A stretch of 64,000 nucleotides of DNA. Origin: an uncultured Clostridia bacterium. Its GTDB lineage: Bacteria > Bacillota > Clostridia > UBA1381. The stretch is from assembly GCA_934501535.1 (NCBI GenBank), contig CAKSUM010000013.1:1-64000 (forward strand), read 5' to 3'. Both the position numbers and the translations under genes were made by a program. Positions 7,916-15,589 of this stretch are shown here, piece by piece. Below the pieces are notes generated by a model that saw only the letters and a list, made by a program, of their open reading frames with translations, was not told the DNA's origin and ran no database searches. Position 1 is the stretch's first letter; every line of letters starts with the position of its first letter.

Positions 7916-8068
7916 GCTTGCCTTAAAGTGCATATAGTGTTATATCCTATTTATATAAGCATATAACCGTGTGCATAATCGGGATCTTTTATGATCCGGA
8001 GTACCTATGATACTCATTAAAATCTCTGCCTGCGGCAGGGACGTAATTCTATGAAGGAGGGAAGAAAT
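7916..8068 (+). promoter_or_regulatory. rpsL-rpsG spacer with hairpins
   Basis: 153 bases, long for this operon. Potential stem-loops are GTGCATATAG...ATAACCGTGTGCAT, CGGGATC...GATCCGG and CTGCCTGCGGCAG. In E. coli the S12-S7 spacer carries the S7 autoregulatory site; a similar role is possible but unproven here. Confidence 0.4.
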
Positions 8069-8539
8069 ATGCCAAGAAAAGGTTATATTGCGAAAAGAGA
8101 AGTTTTGGCAGACCCGATCTACAACAGCGTTATCGTTACTAAACTCATAAATAACATCATGCTGGACGGTAAAAAGGGTGTTGCTCAAAAAATTGTTTAT
8201 GATGCATTCGATATCATAAAAGAGAAAACAGGCAAGGATCCCCTGGAAGTTTTCACGGAAGCAATGGACAATATCATGCCTGTACTTGAGGTTAAGGCTC
8301 GCCGTGTCGGCGGTGCTACCTATCAGGTACCGATGGAGGTTCGCCCCGAGAGAAGACAGACTCTGGGACTCAGATGGCTTACACGCTACTCACGCGAGAG
8401 AAGTGAAAAGACCATGAGAGAAAGACTTGCAAATGAGCTTTTGGACGCACTTAACGGCACCGGCGGCGCTGTTAAAAAGCGTGAAGATACTCACAAAATG
8501 GCAGAAGCCAACAAGGCTTTCGCACACTACAGATGGTAG
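8069..8539 (+). CDS. rpsG: Small ribosomal subunit protein S7
   Basis: A 156-residue protein, the usual bacterial length. The start at 8069 (MPRKGYIAKREV) follows GAAGGAGG; an upstream in-frame ATG at 8051 overlaps that ribosome site. S7 hallmarks are seen: DPIYNSVIVTKLINNIM, LEVKARRVGGATYQVP and the C-terminal ALNGTGGAVKKREDTHKMAEANKAFAHYRW helix region (quoted in part). It organises the head of the 30S subunit. Third gene of the str operon. Confidence 0.98.
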   Translation: MPRKGYIAKREVLADPIYNSVIVTKLINNIMLDGKKGVAQKIVYDAFDIIKEKTGKDPLEVFTEAMDNIMPVLEVKARRVGGATYQVPMEVRPERRQTLGLRWLTRYSRERSEKTMRERLANELLDALNGTGGAVKKREDTHKMAEANKAFAHYRW

Positions 8540-8622
8540 TCATAATCATGCACTGCCGTACGGCAGTCTGATTTGTTTTATTTCTACAGTTATACAAATT
8601 TTTGAAAGGAGGAAATTGTATT

Positions 8623-10734
8623 ATGGGTAGAGAATATTCACTTGAACATACAAGAAATATCGGTATCATGGCTCATATCGACGCAGGTAAGACCACAACT
8701 ACCGAAAGAATACTTTACTACACCGGCCGTATCCACAAAATCGGCGAAACCCATGAGGGCGGAGCTCAGATGGACTGGATGGCACAGGAACAGGAACGCG
8801 GTATCACTATTACTTCCGCTGCAACAACATGCTTCTGGGCTAAAAAAGAAGGCAAAGATGCCGGCGTTAAGCACAGAATAAACATCATCGATACACCGGG
8901 TCACGTTGACTTTACGGTTGAAGTTCAGCGCTCACTGAGAGTTCTGGACGGTTCGGTTACCGTTATGTGCGCAAAGGGCGGCGTTGAGCCTCAGTCTGAA
9001 ACCGTTTGGCGTCAGGCTAATGACTACAACGTTCCGAGAATGATTTACGTTAACAAAATGGATATCATGGGCGCTAACTTCTACAACGTAGAAAACATGG
9101 TTCATGAAAGACTTCATGCTAACGGAATCCCCATTCAGCTCCCTATCGGAGCAGAGGATACTTTCACGGGAATCATCGACCTGATGACCATGAAAGCCGA
9201 AGTTTATTATGACGAAATGGGTACAAAGTACGGCGAGGAAGAAATTCCTGCCGACATGCTGGACAAGGCTAACGAATACAGATCAAAGATGGTGGAGGCT
9301 ATTGCCGAAACAGACGAGGAACTCATGATGAAGTACCTCGACGGTGAGGAGCTTACCGTTGATGAGCTGAAAACAGCACTTCGTAAGGCTACTATTTCAA
9401 ATGAAATCGTTCCTATGCTTTGCGGAACGTCATACAGAAATAAGGGTGTTCAGATGCTTCTGGACGCTATCATCGACTATATGCCGGCTCCTACCGACGT
9501 ACCTAACATCAAGGGTACAGACCCGGATACCGGTGAAGAGGACGAAAGACCGTCCTCCGATGACGCACCGTTTGCAGCATTGGCGTTCAAGATTGCAAAT
9601 GACCCGTTCGTAGGTAACATCTGCTTCTTCAGAGTTTACTCGGGTACTCTTAACGCAGGTTCATATGTTTTGAACGCATGCAAGGGCAACCGTGAAAGAA
9701 TGGGAAGAATTCTGCAAATGCACGCTAACCACAGAGAGGATTTGGAAACGGTTTACTCGGGCGATATTGCAGCGGCTGTAGGTCTTAAGAATACAACCAC
9801 AGGTGATACGCTTTGTGATGAAAAGCACCCGATTATCCTTGAATCCATGGACTTCCCGGAACCGGTTATCCGTGTCGCTATCGAGCCTAAAACTAAGGCA
9901 GGTCAGGAAAAAATGGGTCTTGCTCTTGCAAGACTGGCAGCAGAGGACCCGACCTTCAAGACATATACCGACGAGGAAACAGGACAAACAATTATCGCAG
10001 GTATGGGTGAGCTTCATCTGGAAATCATTGTTGACAGACTTCTGCGCGAATTTAAGGTAGAGGCAAACGTCGGCGAACCGCAGGTTTCTTACAGAGAAGC
10101 TATCAGAAAGCCTGTTAATGTTGAGCATAAGTATGCGCGTCAGTCCGGCGGTAAAGGTCAGTACGGTCACGTTATGCTGAAGCTGGAGCCGATGGAAGAA
10201 GGCGCAGGCTACGAATTTGTAAACGCTATCGTCGGCGGTGCTATTCCTAAGGAATATATCCCCGCTGTTGATGCCGGTGTTCAGGGCGCTATGCAGTCCG
10301 GTGTACTGGCAGGCTACAATGTTGTTGACGTAAGAGTTACTCTTTACGACGGTTCATATCATGAAGTCGATTCTTCGGAAATGGCGTTCAAGATTGCCGC
10401 TTCAATGGCATTTAAAGAAGGTATGAGAAAGGCTGACCCGGTTATCAAGGAGCCTATCATGCTGGTTAACGTTATCATGCCGGACGAATACATGGGTGAT
10501 GTTATGGGCGACCTTAACTCACGCCGCGGTATGATTAAGGAAATGGAAGCTGTTACGGGCGCTCAGAGAATTACGGCGTACGTTCCGCTTTCCGAAATGT
10601 TCGGTTACGCAACTGAGCTTCGTTCAAGAACTCAGGGCCGCGGTCAGTATTCTATGGAACCTTCACATTACTCCGAAGTTCCGAAGTCTATTCAGGACAA
10701 GATTATCAATGAACGCAGCAAAGGTAACGATTAA
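8623..10734 (+). CDS. fusA: Elongation factor G
   Basis: A 703-residue translational GTPase. Start at 8623 (MGREYSLEHTRNIG) is set by AAAGGAGG; an earlier in-frame ATG at 8602 lies within that ribosome site. GTPase motifs are AHIDAGKTTT (G1), the switch I Thr in RGITIT, DTPGHVDF (G3), NKMD (G4) and a G5 around CGTS. Domains II to V follow, with KGQYGHV-like domain IV and the C-terminal RGRGQYSMEPSHY. It moves tRNA and mRNA through the ribosome. Length and motifs are normal. Confidence 0.98.
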   Translation: MGREYSLEHTRNIGIMAHIDAGKTTTTERILYYTGRIHKIGETHEGGAQMDWMAQEQERGITITSAATTCFWAKKEGKDAGVKHRINIIDTPGHVDFTVEVQRSLRVLDGSVTVMCAKGGVEPQSETVWRQANDYNVPRMIYVNKMDIMGANFYNVENMVHERLHANGIPIQLPIGAEDTFTGIIDLMTMKAEVYYDEMGTKYGEEEIPADMLDKANEYRSKMVEAIAETDEELMMKYLDGEELTVDELKTALRKATISNEIVPMLCGTSYRNKGVQMLLDAIIDYMPAPTDVPNIKGTDPDTGEEDERPSSDDAPFAALAFKIANDPFVGNICFFRVYSGTLNAGSYVLNACKGNRERMGRILQMHANHREDLETVYSGDIAAAVGLKNTTTGDTLCDEKHPIILESMDFPEPVIRVAIEPKTKAGQEKMGLALARLAAEDPTFKTYTDEETGQTIIAGMGELHLEIIVDRLLREFKVEANVGEPQVSYREAIRKPVNVEHKYARQSGGKGQYGHVMLKLEPMEEGAGYEFVNAIVGGAIPKEYIPAVDAGVQGAMQSGVLAGYNVVDVRVTLYDGSYHEVDSSEMAFKIAASMAFKEGMRKADPVIKEPIMLVNVIMPDEYMGDVMGDLNSRRGMIKEMEAVTGAQRITAYVPLSEMFGYATELRSRTQGRGQYSMEPSHYSEVPKSIQDKIINERSKGND

Positions 10735-10756
10735 TTAAAGAATTTTAAGAAAACAC

Positions 10757-10785
10757 TTGATTTTTTCTTAAAAACATTATAAAAT
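10757..10785 (+). promoter_or_regulatory. Extra promoter for tuf
   Basis: TTGATT (10757-10762), 17-base spacer, TAAAAT (10780-10785) in the fusA-tuf gap. AACACTT and AAGTGTT flank the -10 region as an inverted repeat. Confidence 0.6.
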
Positions 10786-10820
10786 AGAAGTGTTAAAAAC
10801 ATAATAAGGAGGATTTAACA

Positions 10821-12026
10821 ATGGCAAAGGAAAAATTTGAAAGAACCAAACCCCACGTTAACATTGGTACCATCGGTCACGTTGACCATGGTAAGACAAC
10901 TCTTACAGCAGCTATCACAAAGGTGCTGTCACTCGAAGGTAAGGCTCAGTTCGAGGCTTATGACATGATCGATAAGGCTCCGGAAGAAAGAGAAAGAGGT
11001 ATCACAATCTCTACAGCTCACGTTGAGTATGAGACTGAAAAGCGTCACTATGCTCACGTTGACTGCCCGGGCCACGCTGACTACGTTAAGAACATGATTA
11101 CAGGTGCTGCTCAGATGGACGGCGCTATCCTGGTTGTATCAGCTGCTGACGGTCCTATGCCTCAGACAAGAGAGCACATCTTGCTCGCTCGTCAGGTTGG
11201 CGTACCGTATATCGTTGTATTCATGAACAAGTCTGACCAAGTTGACGATCCCGAACTTCTTGAGCTCGTTGAAATGGAAATCAGAGATCTTCTTACAGAA
11301 TATGACTTCCCGGGTGATGATATTCCGATTATCACAGGTACAGCTCTGGGCGTTCTGGAATGCACATCTACAGACCCGAATGCACCTGAATATGAGTGCA
11401 TCCACAAGCTGATGGACGCTGTTGACAGCTACATCCCGACTCCGGACAGAAAGGCAGACCTGCCGTTCCTGATGCCGGTAGAGGATATCTTCTCAATCTC
11501 AGGCCGTGGTACTGTTGCTACAGGTAGAGTTGAAAGAGGTCAGGTTAATGTTAACGATGAAGTTGAAATCGTTGGTTTGACAGACGAAAAGAGAAAAGTT
11601 GTTGTTACAGGTCTTGAAATGTTCAGAAAGACTCTTGACTATGCTGAAGCAGGCGACAACGTTGGTGCTCTTCTCCGTGGTGTTCAGAGAGATGAAATCG
11701 TAAGAGGTCAGGTTCTTGCTAAACCGGGTACAATTCATCCGCATACAAAGTTCCATGGCGACGTTTACGTATTGACCAAGGAAGAAGGCGGCCGTCATAC
11801 ACCGTTCTTCAACAACTACAGACCGCAGTTCTATTTCAGAACAACTGACGTTACAGGCGTTATCAAGCTGCCGGAAGGTACAGAAATGTGCATGCCGGGC
11901 GACCACGTAAAGATGGAAGTTGAATTGATTACTCCTATCGCTATCGAAAAGGGTCTTCGTTTCGCTATCCGTGAAGGTGGACGTACAGTTGGTTCAGGCG
12001 TTGTTTCTGAAGTTGAAGAAGCGTAA
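10821..12026 (+). CDS. tuf: Elongation factor Tu
   Basis: A 401-residue GTPase that carries aminoacyl-tRNA to the ribosome. Motifs: GHVDHGKTT (G1), RGITIST (switch I), DCPGHADY (G3), NKSD (G4; most bacteria have NKCD) and GTALGVLE. Domains 2 and 3 follow with RGTVATGRVERG and the kirromycin/GE2270 regions. AAGGAGG precedes the start. Last gene of the str cluster, followed by a strong terminator. Codon use is strongly biased, as expected. Confidence 0.98.
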   Translation: MAKEKFERTKPHVNIGTIGHVDHGKTTLTAAITKVLSLEGKAQFEAYDMIDKAPEERERGITISTAHVEYETEKRHYAHVDCPGHADYVKNMITGAAQMDGAILVVSAADGPMPQTREHILLARQVGVPYIVVFMNKSDQVDDPELLELVEMEIRDLLTEYDFPGDDIPIITGTALGVLECTSTDPNAPEYECIHKLMDAVDSYIPTPDRKADLPFLMPVEDIFSISGRGTVATGRVERGQVNVNDEVEIVGLTDEKRKVVVTGLEMFRKTLDYAEAGDNVGALLRGVQRDEIVRGQVLAKPGTIHPHTKFHGDVYVLTKEEGGRHTPFFNNYRPQFYFRTTDVTGVIKLPEGTEMCMPGDHVKMEVELITPIAIEKGLRFAIREGGRTVGSGVVSEVEEA

Positions 12027-12046
12027 TTCCTTGAATTAAGGCTGAT

Positions 12047-12083
12047 AAACAGGTTTCTGCAATTTGCAGAAACCTGTTTTTTT
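12047..12083 (+). terminator. Terminator of tuf
   Basis: AAACAGGTTTCTGC (12047-12060), a 5-base loop and the perfect complement (12066-12079) followed by a T run. Confidence 0.93.
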
Positions 12084-12340
12084 GCATACTGTTTTTGCAT
12101 ACTGTTTTTCATGCCGTTCTGCATATTGTTTTGCCGAATAATGCATTTGTTAAAATATTGATTTCCATAAATAATAATTTACCAAATGTTCGTTCCGTTA
12201 AGTATTACCAAATATTAGTCCGTTAAATATTGTTTTCGTCAAACATTGATTTCGTTAAATGGCTTTTACCAAATATTGATTTCACTAAATAGTTTCTCGT
12301 TAAAAAGCGCTTTGCTAAACTGTGTATTACCCGTATATGC
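12084..12340. repeat. Degenerate short tandem repeats
   Basis: Two exact 13-bp units TTTTTGCATACTG start the tract, then decaying forms (TTTTTCATGCCG, TTCTGCATATTG). From about 12145 a 14- to 16-bp unit close to TTTCGTTAAATATTGA is repeated about ten times with many changes (for example TTTACCAAATATTGA twice, TTTCGTCAAACATTGA). No coding frame. Origin unknown. Confidence 0.6.
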
Positions 12341-12542
12341 TTTGCTGTATATATGGTGCTTTACTGCGTAATAATTTCGAGTGCATAATAAAAGAGGCTG
12401 AAACAAATCGGAAATTTTGTTCAGTCTCGGCAAAAAATTAATTCATTGAATTATAAAAATCAGTCTGTGCGCATATTATAAACGCCGCATTACCTAAGTA
12501 ATACGGCGCTTTTAATTTTTTTGTGATGTTGAGATTTTTCGG
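12341..12542. other. Spacer between convergent tuf and the ABC importer
   Basis: Besides two hairpins (an imperfect GAGGCTGAAACAAA / TTTTGTTCAGTCTC pair at about 12391-12426 and the terminator at 12483) nothing is recognised. Confidence 0.5.
12483..12522. terminator. Hairpin with T tract at the end of the ABC importer operon
   Basis: CGCCGCATTAC / GTAATACGGCG with one mismatch and a 4-base loop, then a T-rich stretch on the plus strand. It lies between convergent transcription units and may serve both, although the T run favours the plus strand. Confidence 0.65.
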
Positions 12543-13316
12543 TCAGTTACCGCATTCTATTGAAATTTCATTGAAGATTTTCAGGTAATCATCAATTGTT
12601 TTGTTCTTGCGTTCCTCGCCTTTGATGTCAAGGACAATTCCGCCCTCATGCATCATAACCGTGCGAGTTCCGTATGCAACCGCGTGACGCAGATTATGCG
12701 TTACCATAAGCGTGGTAATTCCCTTTTCTTTCACTACTTTGTCGGTCAGCGACATGACAATATCGCTGGATTTCGGGTCAAGTGCCGCGGTGTGCTCGTC
12801 AAGCAGCAAAAGCGTCGGAGTCTGCATCGTCGCCATAATGAGAGCCAACGCCTGCCTTTGTCCGCCGGATAGCGTGCCGGCAAGCGTTTCCATGCGATTT
12901 TCCAAGCCCATGCCCAAAAGCTCAAGCTGACTTTGGTAAAAATCGCGGCGTTTGGTGTTCAGACCTCTCGTAAGACCGTAGCTGTGACCTTTGTTGTCGG
13001 CTATTGACATATTTTCCATTATCGTCATCGACGGACTTGTGCCCATCGCAGGGTTTTGGAATACACGCGCGATTTTTGCCGCACGCTGATAGTTTTTCTG
13101 TTTTGTTATGTCGGTTCCGTCAAGAAGAACATTGCCGCTGTCCGGCTTTATATCGCCTGAAACAATGTTCAGCGTTGTTGTTTTGCCCGAGCCGTTACTC
13201 CCGACAATTGCAACAAATTCACCGCTGTCAACATTCAGGTTAAAATCTTCAAAAAGCGTTTTTTCGTCGATTGTGCCCTTATTGAATTTTTTGTAAATGT
13301 GTTCAAGTTTAAGCAT
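12543..13316 (-). CDS. ABC importer ATPase, TrpZ-like
   Basis: A 257-residue ATP-binding subunit. Walker A GSNGSGKTT (about 39-47), Q-loop region RVFQNPAMG, signature LSGGQRQ (about 148), Walker B LLLDEHTAAL, and the switch His in MVTHNLR. The Walker B Asp-Glu is followed by His instead of the common Pro, which is typical of this subfamily. It starts 8 bases inside the permease gene. With the permease and the PF04392-type binding protein it forms an importer of the TrpXYZ group, which in streptococci carries tryptophan; the ligand here is not proven. Confidence 0.9.
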   Translation of the reverse strand: MLKLEHIYKKFNKGTIDEKTLFEDFNLNVDSGEFVAIVGSNGSGKTTTLNIVSGDIKPDSGNVLLDGTDITKQKNYQRAAKIARVFQNPAMGTSPSMTIMENMSIADNKGHSYGLTRGLNTKRRDFYQSQLELLGMGLENRMETLAGTLSGGQRQALALIMATMQTPTLLLLDEHTAALDPKSSDIVMSLTDKVVKEKGITTLMVTHNLRHAVAYGTRTVMMHEGGIVLDIKGEERKNKTIDDYLKIFNEISIECGN

Positions 13317-14190
13317 TTTTGCGTCCCTCCTTGGTTTTGTTCATGACATCGTTAAGTATCATTGTCGCGAGGAACAGCACAGTAACCACCATTTTCGTGT
13401 CGGAGGACTGTAAGCCCGATGACAGCGCAATCGTGATGCATGCTTTGTAGATTATCATGCCGAGTATCACGCCGGTTGTAATTTTCATAAATTTCAGCCG
13501 CTTGAATACCGTTGTGCCGATTATAACCGCCGCAAGACCCATAACCATGGTGCCGGTGCCAGAGGAAATGTCGAACTGCATCGCACGCTGACAGTACAGT
13601 GCGCCGGAAAGTCCTACAAGTCCGTTTGCTATCGCAAGTCCGATAATTTTGATTTTGCCCGGATTTTGCGCAAGCGTTACAACAAGTCCCTCATTGTCGC
13701 CCACACTTTTCAGCAGAAATCCCGATTTTGTTGTGAGGTACAAGTCCAGCAGCAGCTTTACCGCTATTGCAATCAAAAGCAGAATTATAAGGTAACGGTA
13801 GTTATACAGCGGATTTTCACTTGCAATTCCGTCAAAGATTGTGGATTTTGTCATCAAAAATTCGTTCGGAGAGCCGACAATTCTGTAATTAATCGAATAC
13901 AAACCGGTCATTACAAGTATGCCTGAAAGCAAATCCTTGATTTTGAACTTGACGTGCAGTATTCCCGTAATGCAGCCGGCAACAACGCCTGCCGCCGTCG
14001 CCGCGAGAAGGCACAGCCACGGATTTACTCCGGCAGTAACCAGCGCGGTGCTCACCGCCGCGCCGAGAGGAAATGTTCCGTCCACAGTCAAGTCCGGAAA
14101 ATCCAGTATTTTATAGCTTATGTATATTCCCAAAGCCATAATTCCGTAAATAAACCCCTGTTCCAAAATTCCGATTAATATTCCTAACAT
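13309..14190 (-). CDS. ABC importer permease, TrpY-like
   Basis: A 293-residue integral membrane protein with about eight hydrophobic segments, starting with LGILIGILEQGFIYGIMALG. The pattern resembles branched-chain amino acid type (LivH/BPD_transp_2) permeases, as in the TrpY group: SYKILDFPDLTVDGTFPLG near the N-terminus and the loop GLAIANGLVGLSGALYCQ. It is coupled to the ATPase gene by an 8-base overlap and lies 234 bases behind the binding protein gene. Confidence 0.88.
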   Translation of the reverse strand: MLGILIGILEQGFIYGIMALGIYISYKILDFPDLTVDGTFPLGAAVSTALVTAGVNPWLCLLAATAAGVVAGCITGILHVKFKIKDLLSGILVMTGLYSINYRIVGSPNEFLMTKSTIFDGIASENPLYNYRYLIILLLIAIAVKLLLDLYLTTKSGFLLKSVGDNEGLVVTLAQNPGKIKIIGLAIANGLVGLSGALYCQRAMQFDISSGTGTMVMGLAAVIIGTTVFKRLKFMKITTGVILGMIIYKACITIALSSGLQSSDTKMVVTVLFLATMILNDVMNKTKEGRKNA

Positions 14191-14424
14191 AAATGCAGTT
14201 TCCCTTCTGAATTAAAATGAGGAGATGAAAAAGTCCGAACCGAAAAGACTCCTGCGTTTTTTTGCAGCAAACAAGCTTTATCGGGCGTGCATAAAAAATT
14301 CATGGATAATGTCATGCCGCAGAGAAGCTGTGCCGTATGTGTGCCGCAGAGGGCTTGCACATTCAAAACTTATTTTCTGTCCCCTGTCAAACGGGGCTGT
14401 AAAATTTTACAGCCCCTGAAATTC
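14191..14424 (-). other. Spacer with a perfect palindrome inside the importer operon
   Basis: Between the binding-protein and permease genes. A perfect 24-base palindrome GGGGCTGTAAAATTTTACAGCCCC lies at 14393-14416, 8 bases after the binding-protein stop. It lacks a T run, so it may protect the upstream mRNA or lower readthrough, giving more binding protein than permease. No gene seen in the rest. Confidence 0.6.
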
Positions 14425-15411
14425 TTATTCAACTGTTGTCGCGTTTTCAAGAACCTCTGCCGGAGCAGTTATTCCCAGTTTTTCGCATACAGTTTTATTG
14501 ACCGTTACTTTTGATTCTTTCAGCGTTTCGTAAGGTATTGATGAAACCGATTCGCCTTTTAACACTTTTGCAGCCATAATTCCTGCCTGCTTTCCAAGCT
14601 CGATGTAGTCAAGACCGGCAGACGCGATACAGCCGTTTTTAACCTGTTCTTCTTCCGAACCGAATACCGGGATTTTCTTTGCGTTCGCTTTGTCAAGAAC
14701 TACTGCCAGTGCCGATACAACAGTGTTGTCGGTCATGTTTGAAATACAGTCAACCTTGCCCAAAAGTACGTCCGCCGCCTGTGCAACTTCTGCCTCGGCG
14801 CCTATGCCTATCGTTTCGATTTCAAAACCGTAGTTCGGCGCTTCTTTTTTGTAGGTTTCGATTGTACTTACCGAGTTTGCCTCGCTTGTGGTATAGATTA
14901 TGCCGATTTTCTTTGCCTCGGGCATCATGCTTCTGATGAGCTTCAGCTGGTCAACAACCGGCAAACTGTCGCTGACGCCTGTAATTCCGTCAAGCGGTTC
15001 GGTTGCGCTTTTTGCAAGCTGCGCCGCAATCGGGTCGGACACTGCATTGAATATTACCGGTATACCTTTATCGTGACAAGCTGCATACAGCGCCTGTGCC
15101 GACGGTGTTGCAATGCCGCATACAAGGTCATATCCGCCCGATGCAAATGTCTGTGCAATCTGTGAGTTAGCCGACATATCGCCCGCCGCACTCTTTTCGT
15201 CAATCGTGATGTTGTCGCCCTCGGTGAAGCCCTCGGCTGCCAATCCCTGGATAAATCCCTTGCGGCAGTTATCCAATGACGGGTGATCCGCAAGCTGTAC
15301 AACGCCTACTTTATATGATTCTTTTTTGCCGCCGTCCGAGCCTGCTCCGCAGCCGGTCAGTGCTCCCGCAGCCATAATTCCTGCCAATACCAATGCTAAT
15401 CTCTTCTTCAT
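14425..15411 (-). CDS. Substrate-binding lipoprotein, TrpX-like (ABC_sub_bind)
   Basis: A 328-residue protein with signal peptide MKKRLALVLAGIMAAGALT and lipobox LTGC, so it is anchored outside the membrane. The mature part follows the PF04392 pattern: YKVGVVQLADHPSLDNCRKGF, then IAQTFASGGYDLVCGIATPSAQAL and GITGVSDSLPV. Such proteins bind tryptophan or related ligands in TrpXYZ systems, but many members are uncharacterised. GGAGAG precedes the start. First gene of the operon, behind the attenuator at 15461-15530. Confidence 0.88.
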   Translation of the reverse strand: MKKRLALVLAGIMAAGALTGCGAGSDGGKKESYKVGVVQLADHPSLDNCRKGFIQGLAAEGFTEGDNITIDEKSAAGDMSANSQIAQTFASGGYDLVCGIATPSAQALYAACHDKGIPVIFNAVSDPIAAQLAKSATEPLDGITGVSDSLPVVDQLKLIRSMMPEAKKIGIIYTTSEANSVSTIETYKKEAPNYGFEIETIGIGAEAEVAQAADVLLGKVDCISNMTDNTVVSALAVVLDKANAKKIPVFGSEEEQVKNGCIASAGLDYIELGKQAGIMAAKVLKGESVSSIPYETLKESKVTVNKTVCEKLGITAPAEVLENATTVE

Positions 15412-15460
15412 AATCTAATCTCTCCTATTCCGCACTCGTGTGCTTTCTTAAAATTAAAAA

Positions 15461-15530
15461 CCTCAGAACAGATTAGTTCTGAGGTAAGTATACAAAGTAT
15501 TAATCAACTATTCTCATCTAATCTATTCTG
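15461..15530 (-). promoter_or_regulatory. Transcription attenuator in front of the TrpXYZ-like operon
   Basis: On the minus strand the leader has the terminator CCTCAGAAC-TAATCT-GTTCTGAGG (15461-15484) with a T tract. Upstream, CAGAATAGATTAG (15518-15530) can pair over all 13 bases, one as a U-G wobble, with CTAATCTGTTCTG, which spans the terminator loop and its 3' arm. The two folds exclude each other. The antiterminator strand carries NAG triplets (CAG, TAG, TAG, GAG, TAG) each separated by two bases. Too short for a T-box. Confidence 0.8.
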
Positions 15531-15536
15531 TAACAC

Positions 15537-15565
15537 ATTATATACCCGAATTTACATTTTGTCAA
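15537..15565 (-). promoter_or_regulatory. Promoter of the TrpXYZ-like operon
   Basis: Minus strand TTGACA (15560-15565), 17-base spacer, TATAAT (15537-15542); both perfect. Transcription starts just before the NAG triplets. Confidence 0.9.
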
Positions 15566-15589
15566 TACTTTTTTTAAAATTCATTAAAA

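Noticed and set aside
12084..12340. Possible CRISPR array
   Set aside because: Units are only 13-16 bp, strongly degenerate and directly adjacent without unique spacers; no cas gene nearby.
15461..15565. T-box in front of the TrpXYZ-like operon
   Set aside because: The leader is only about 75 bases and lacks the T-box sequence and stem I.
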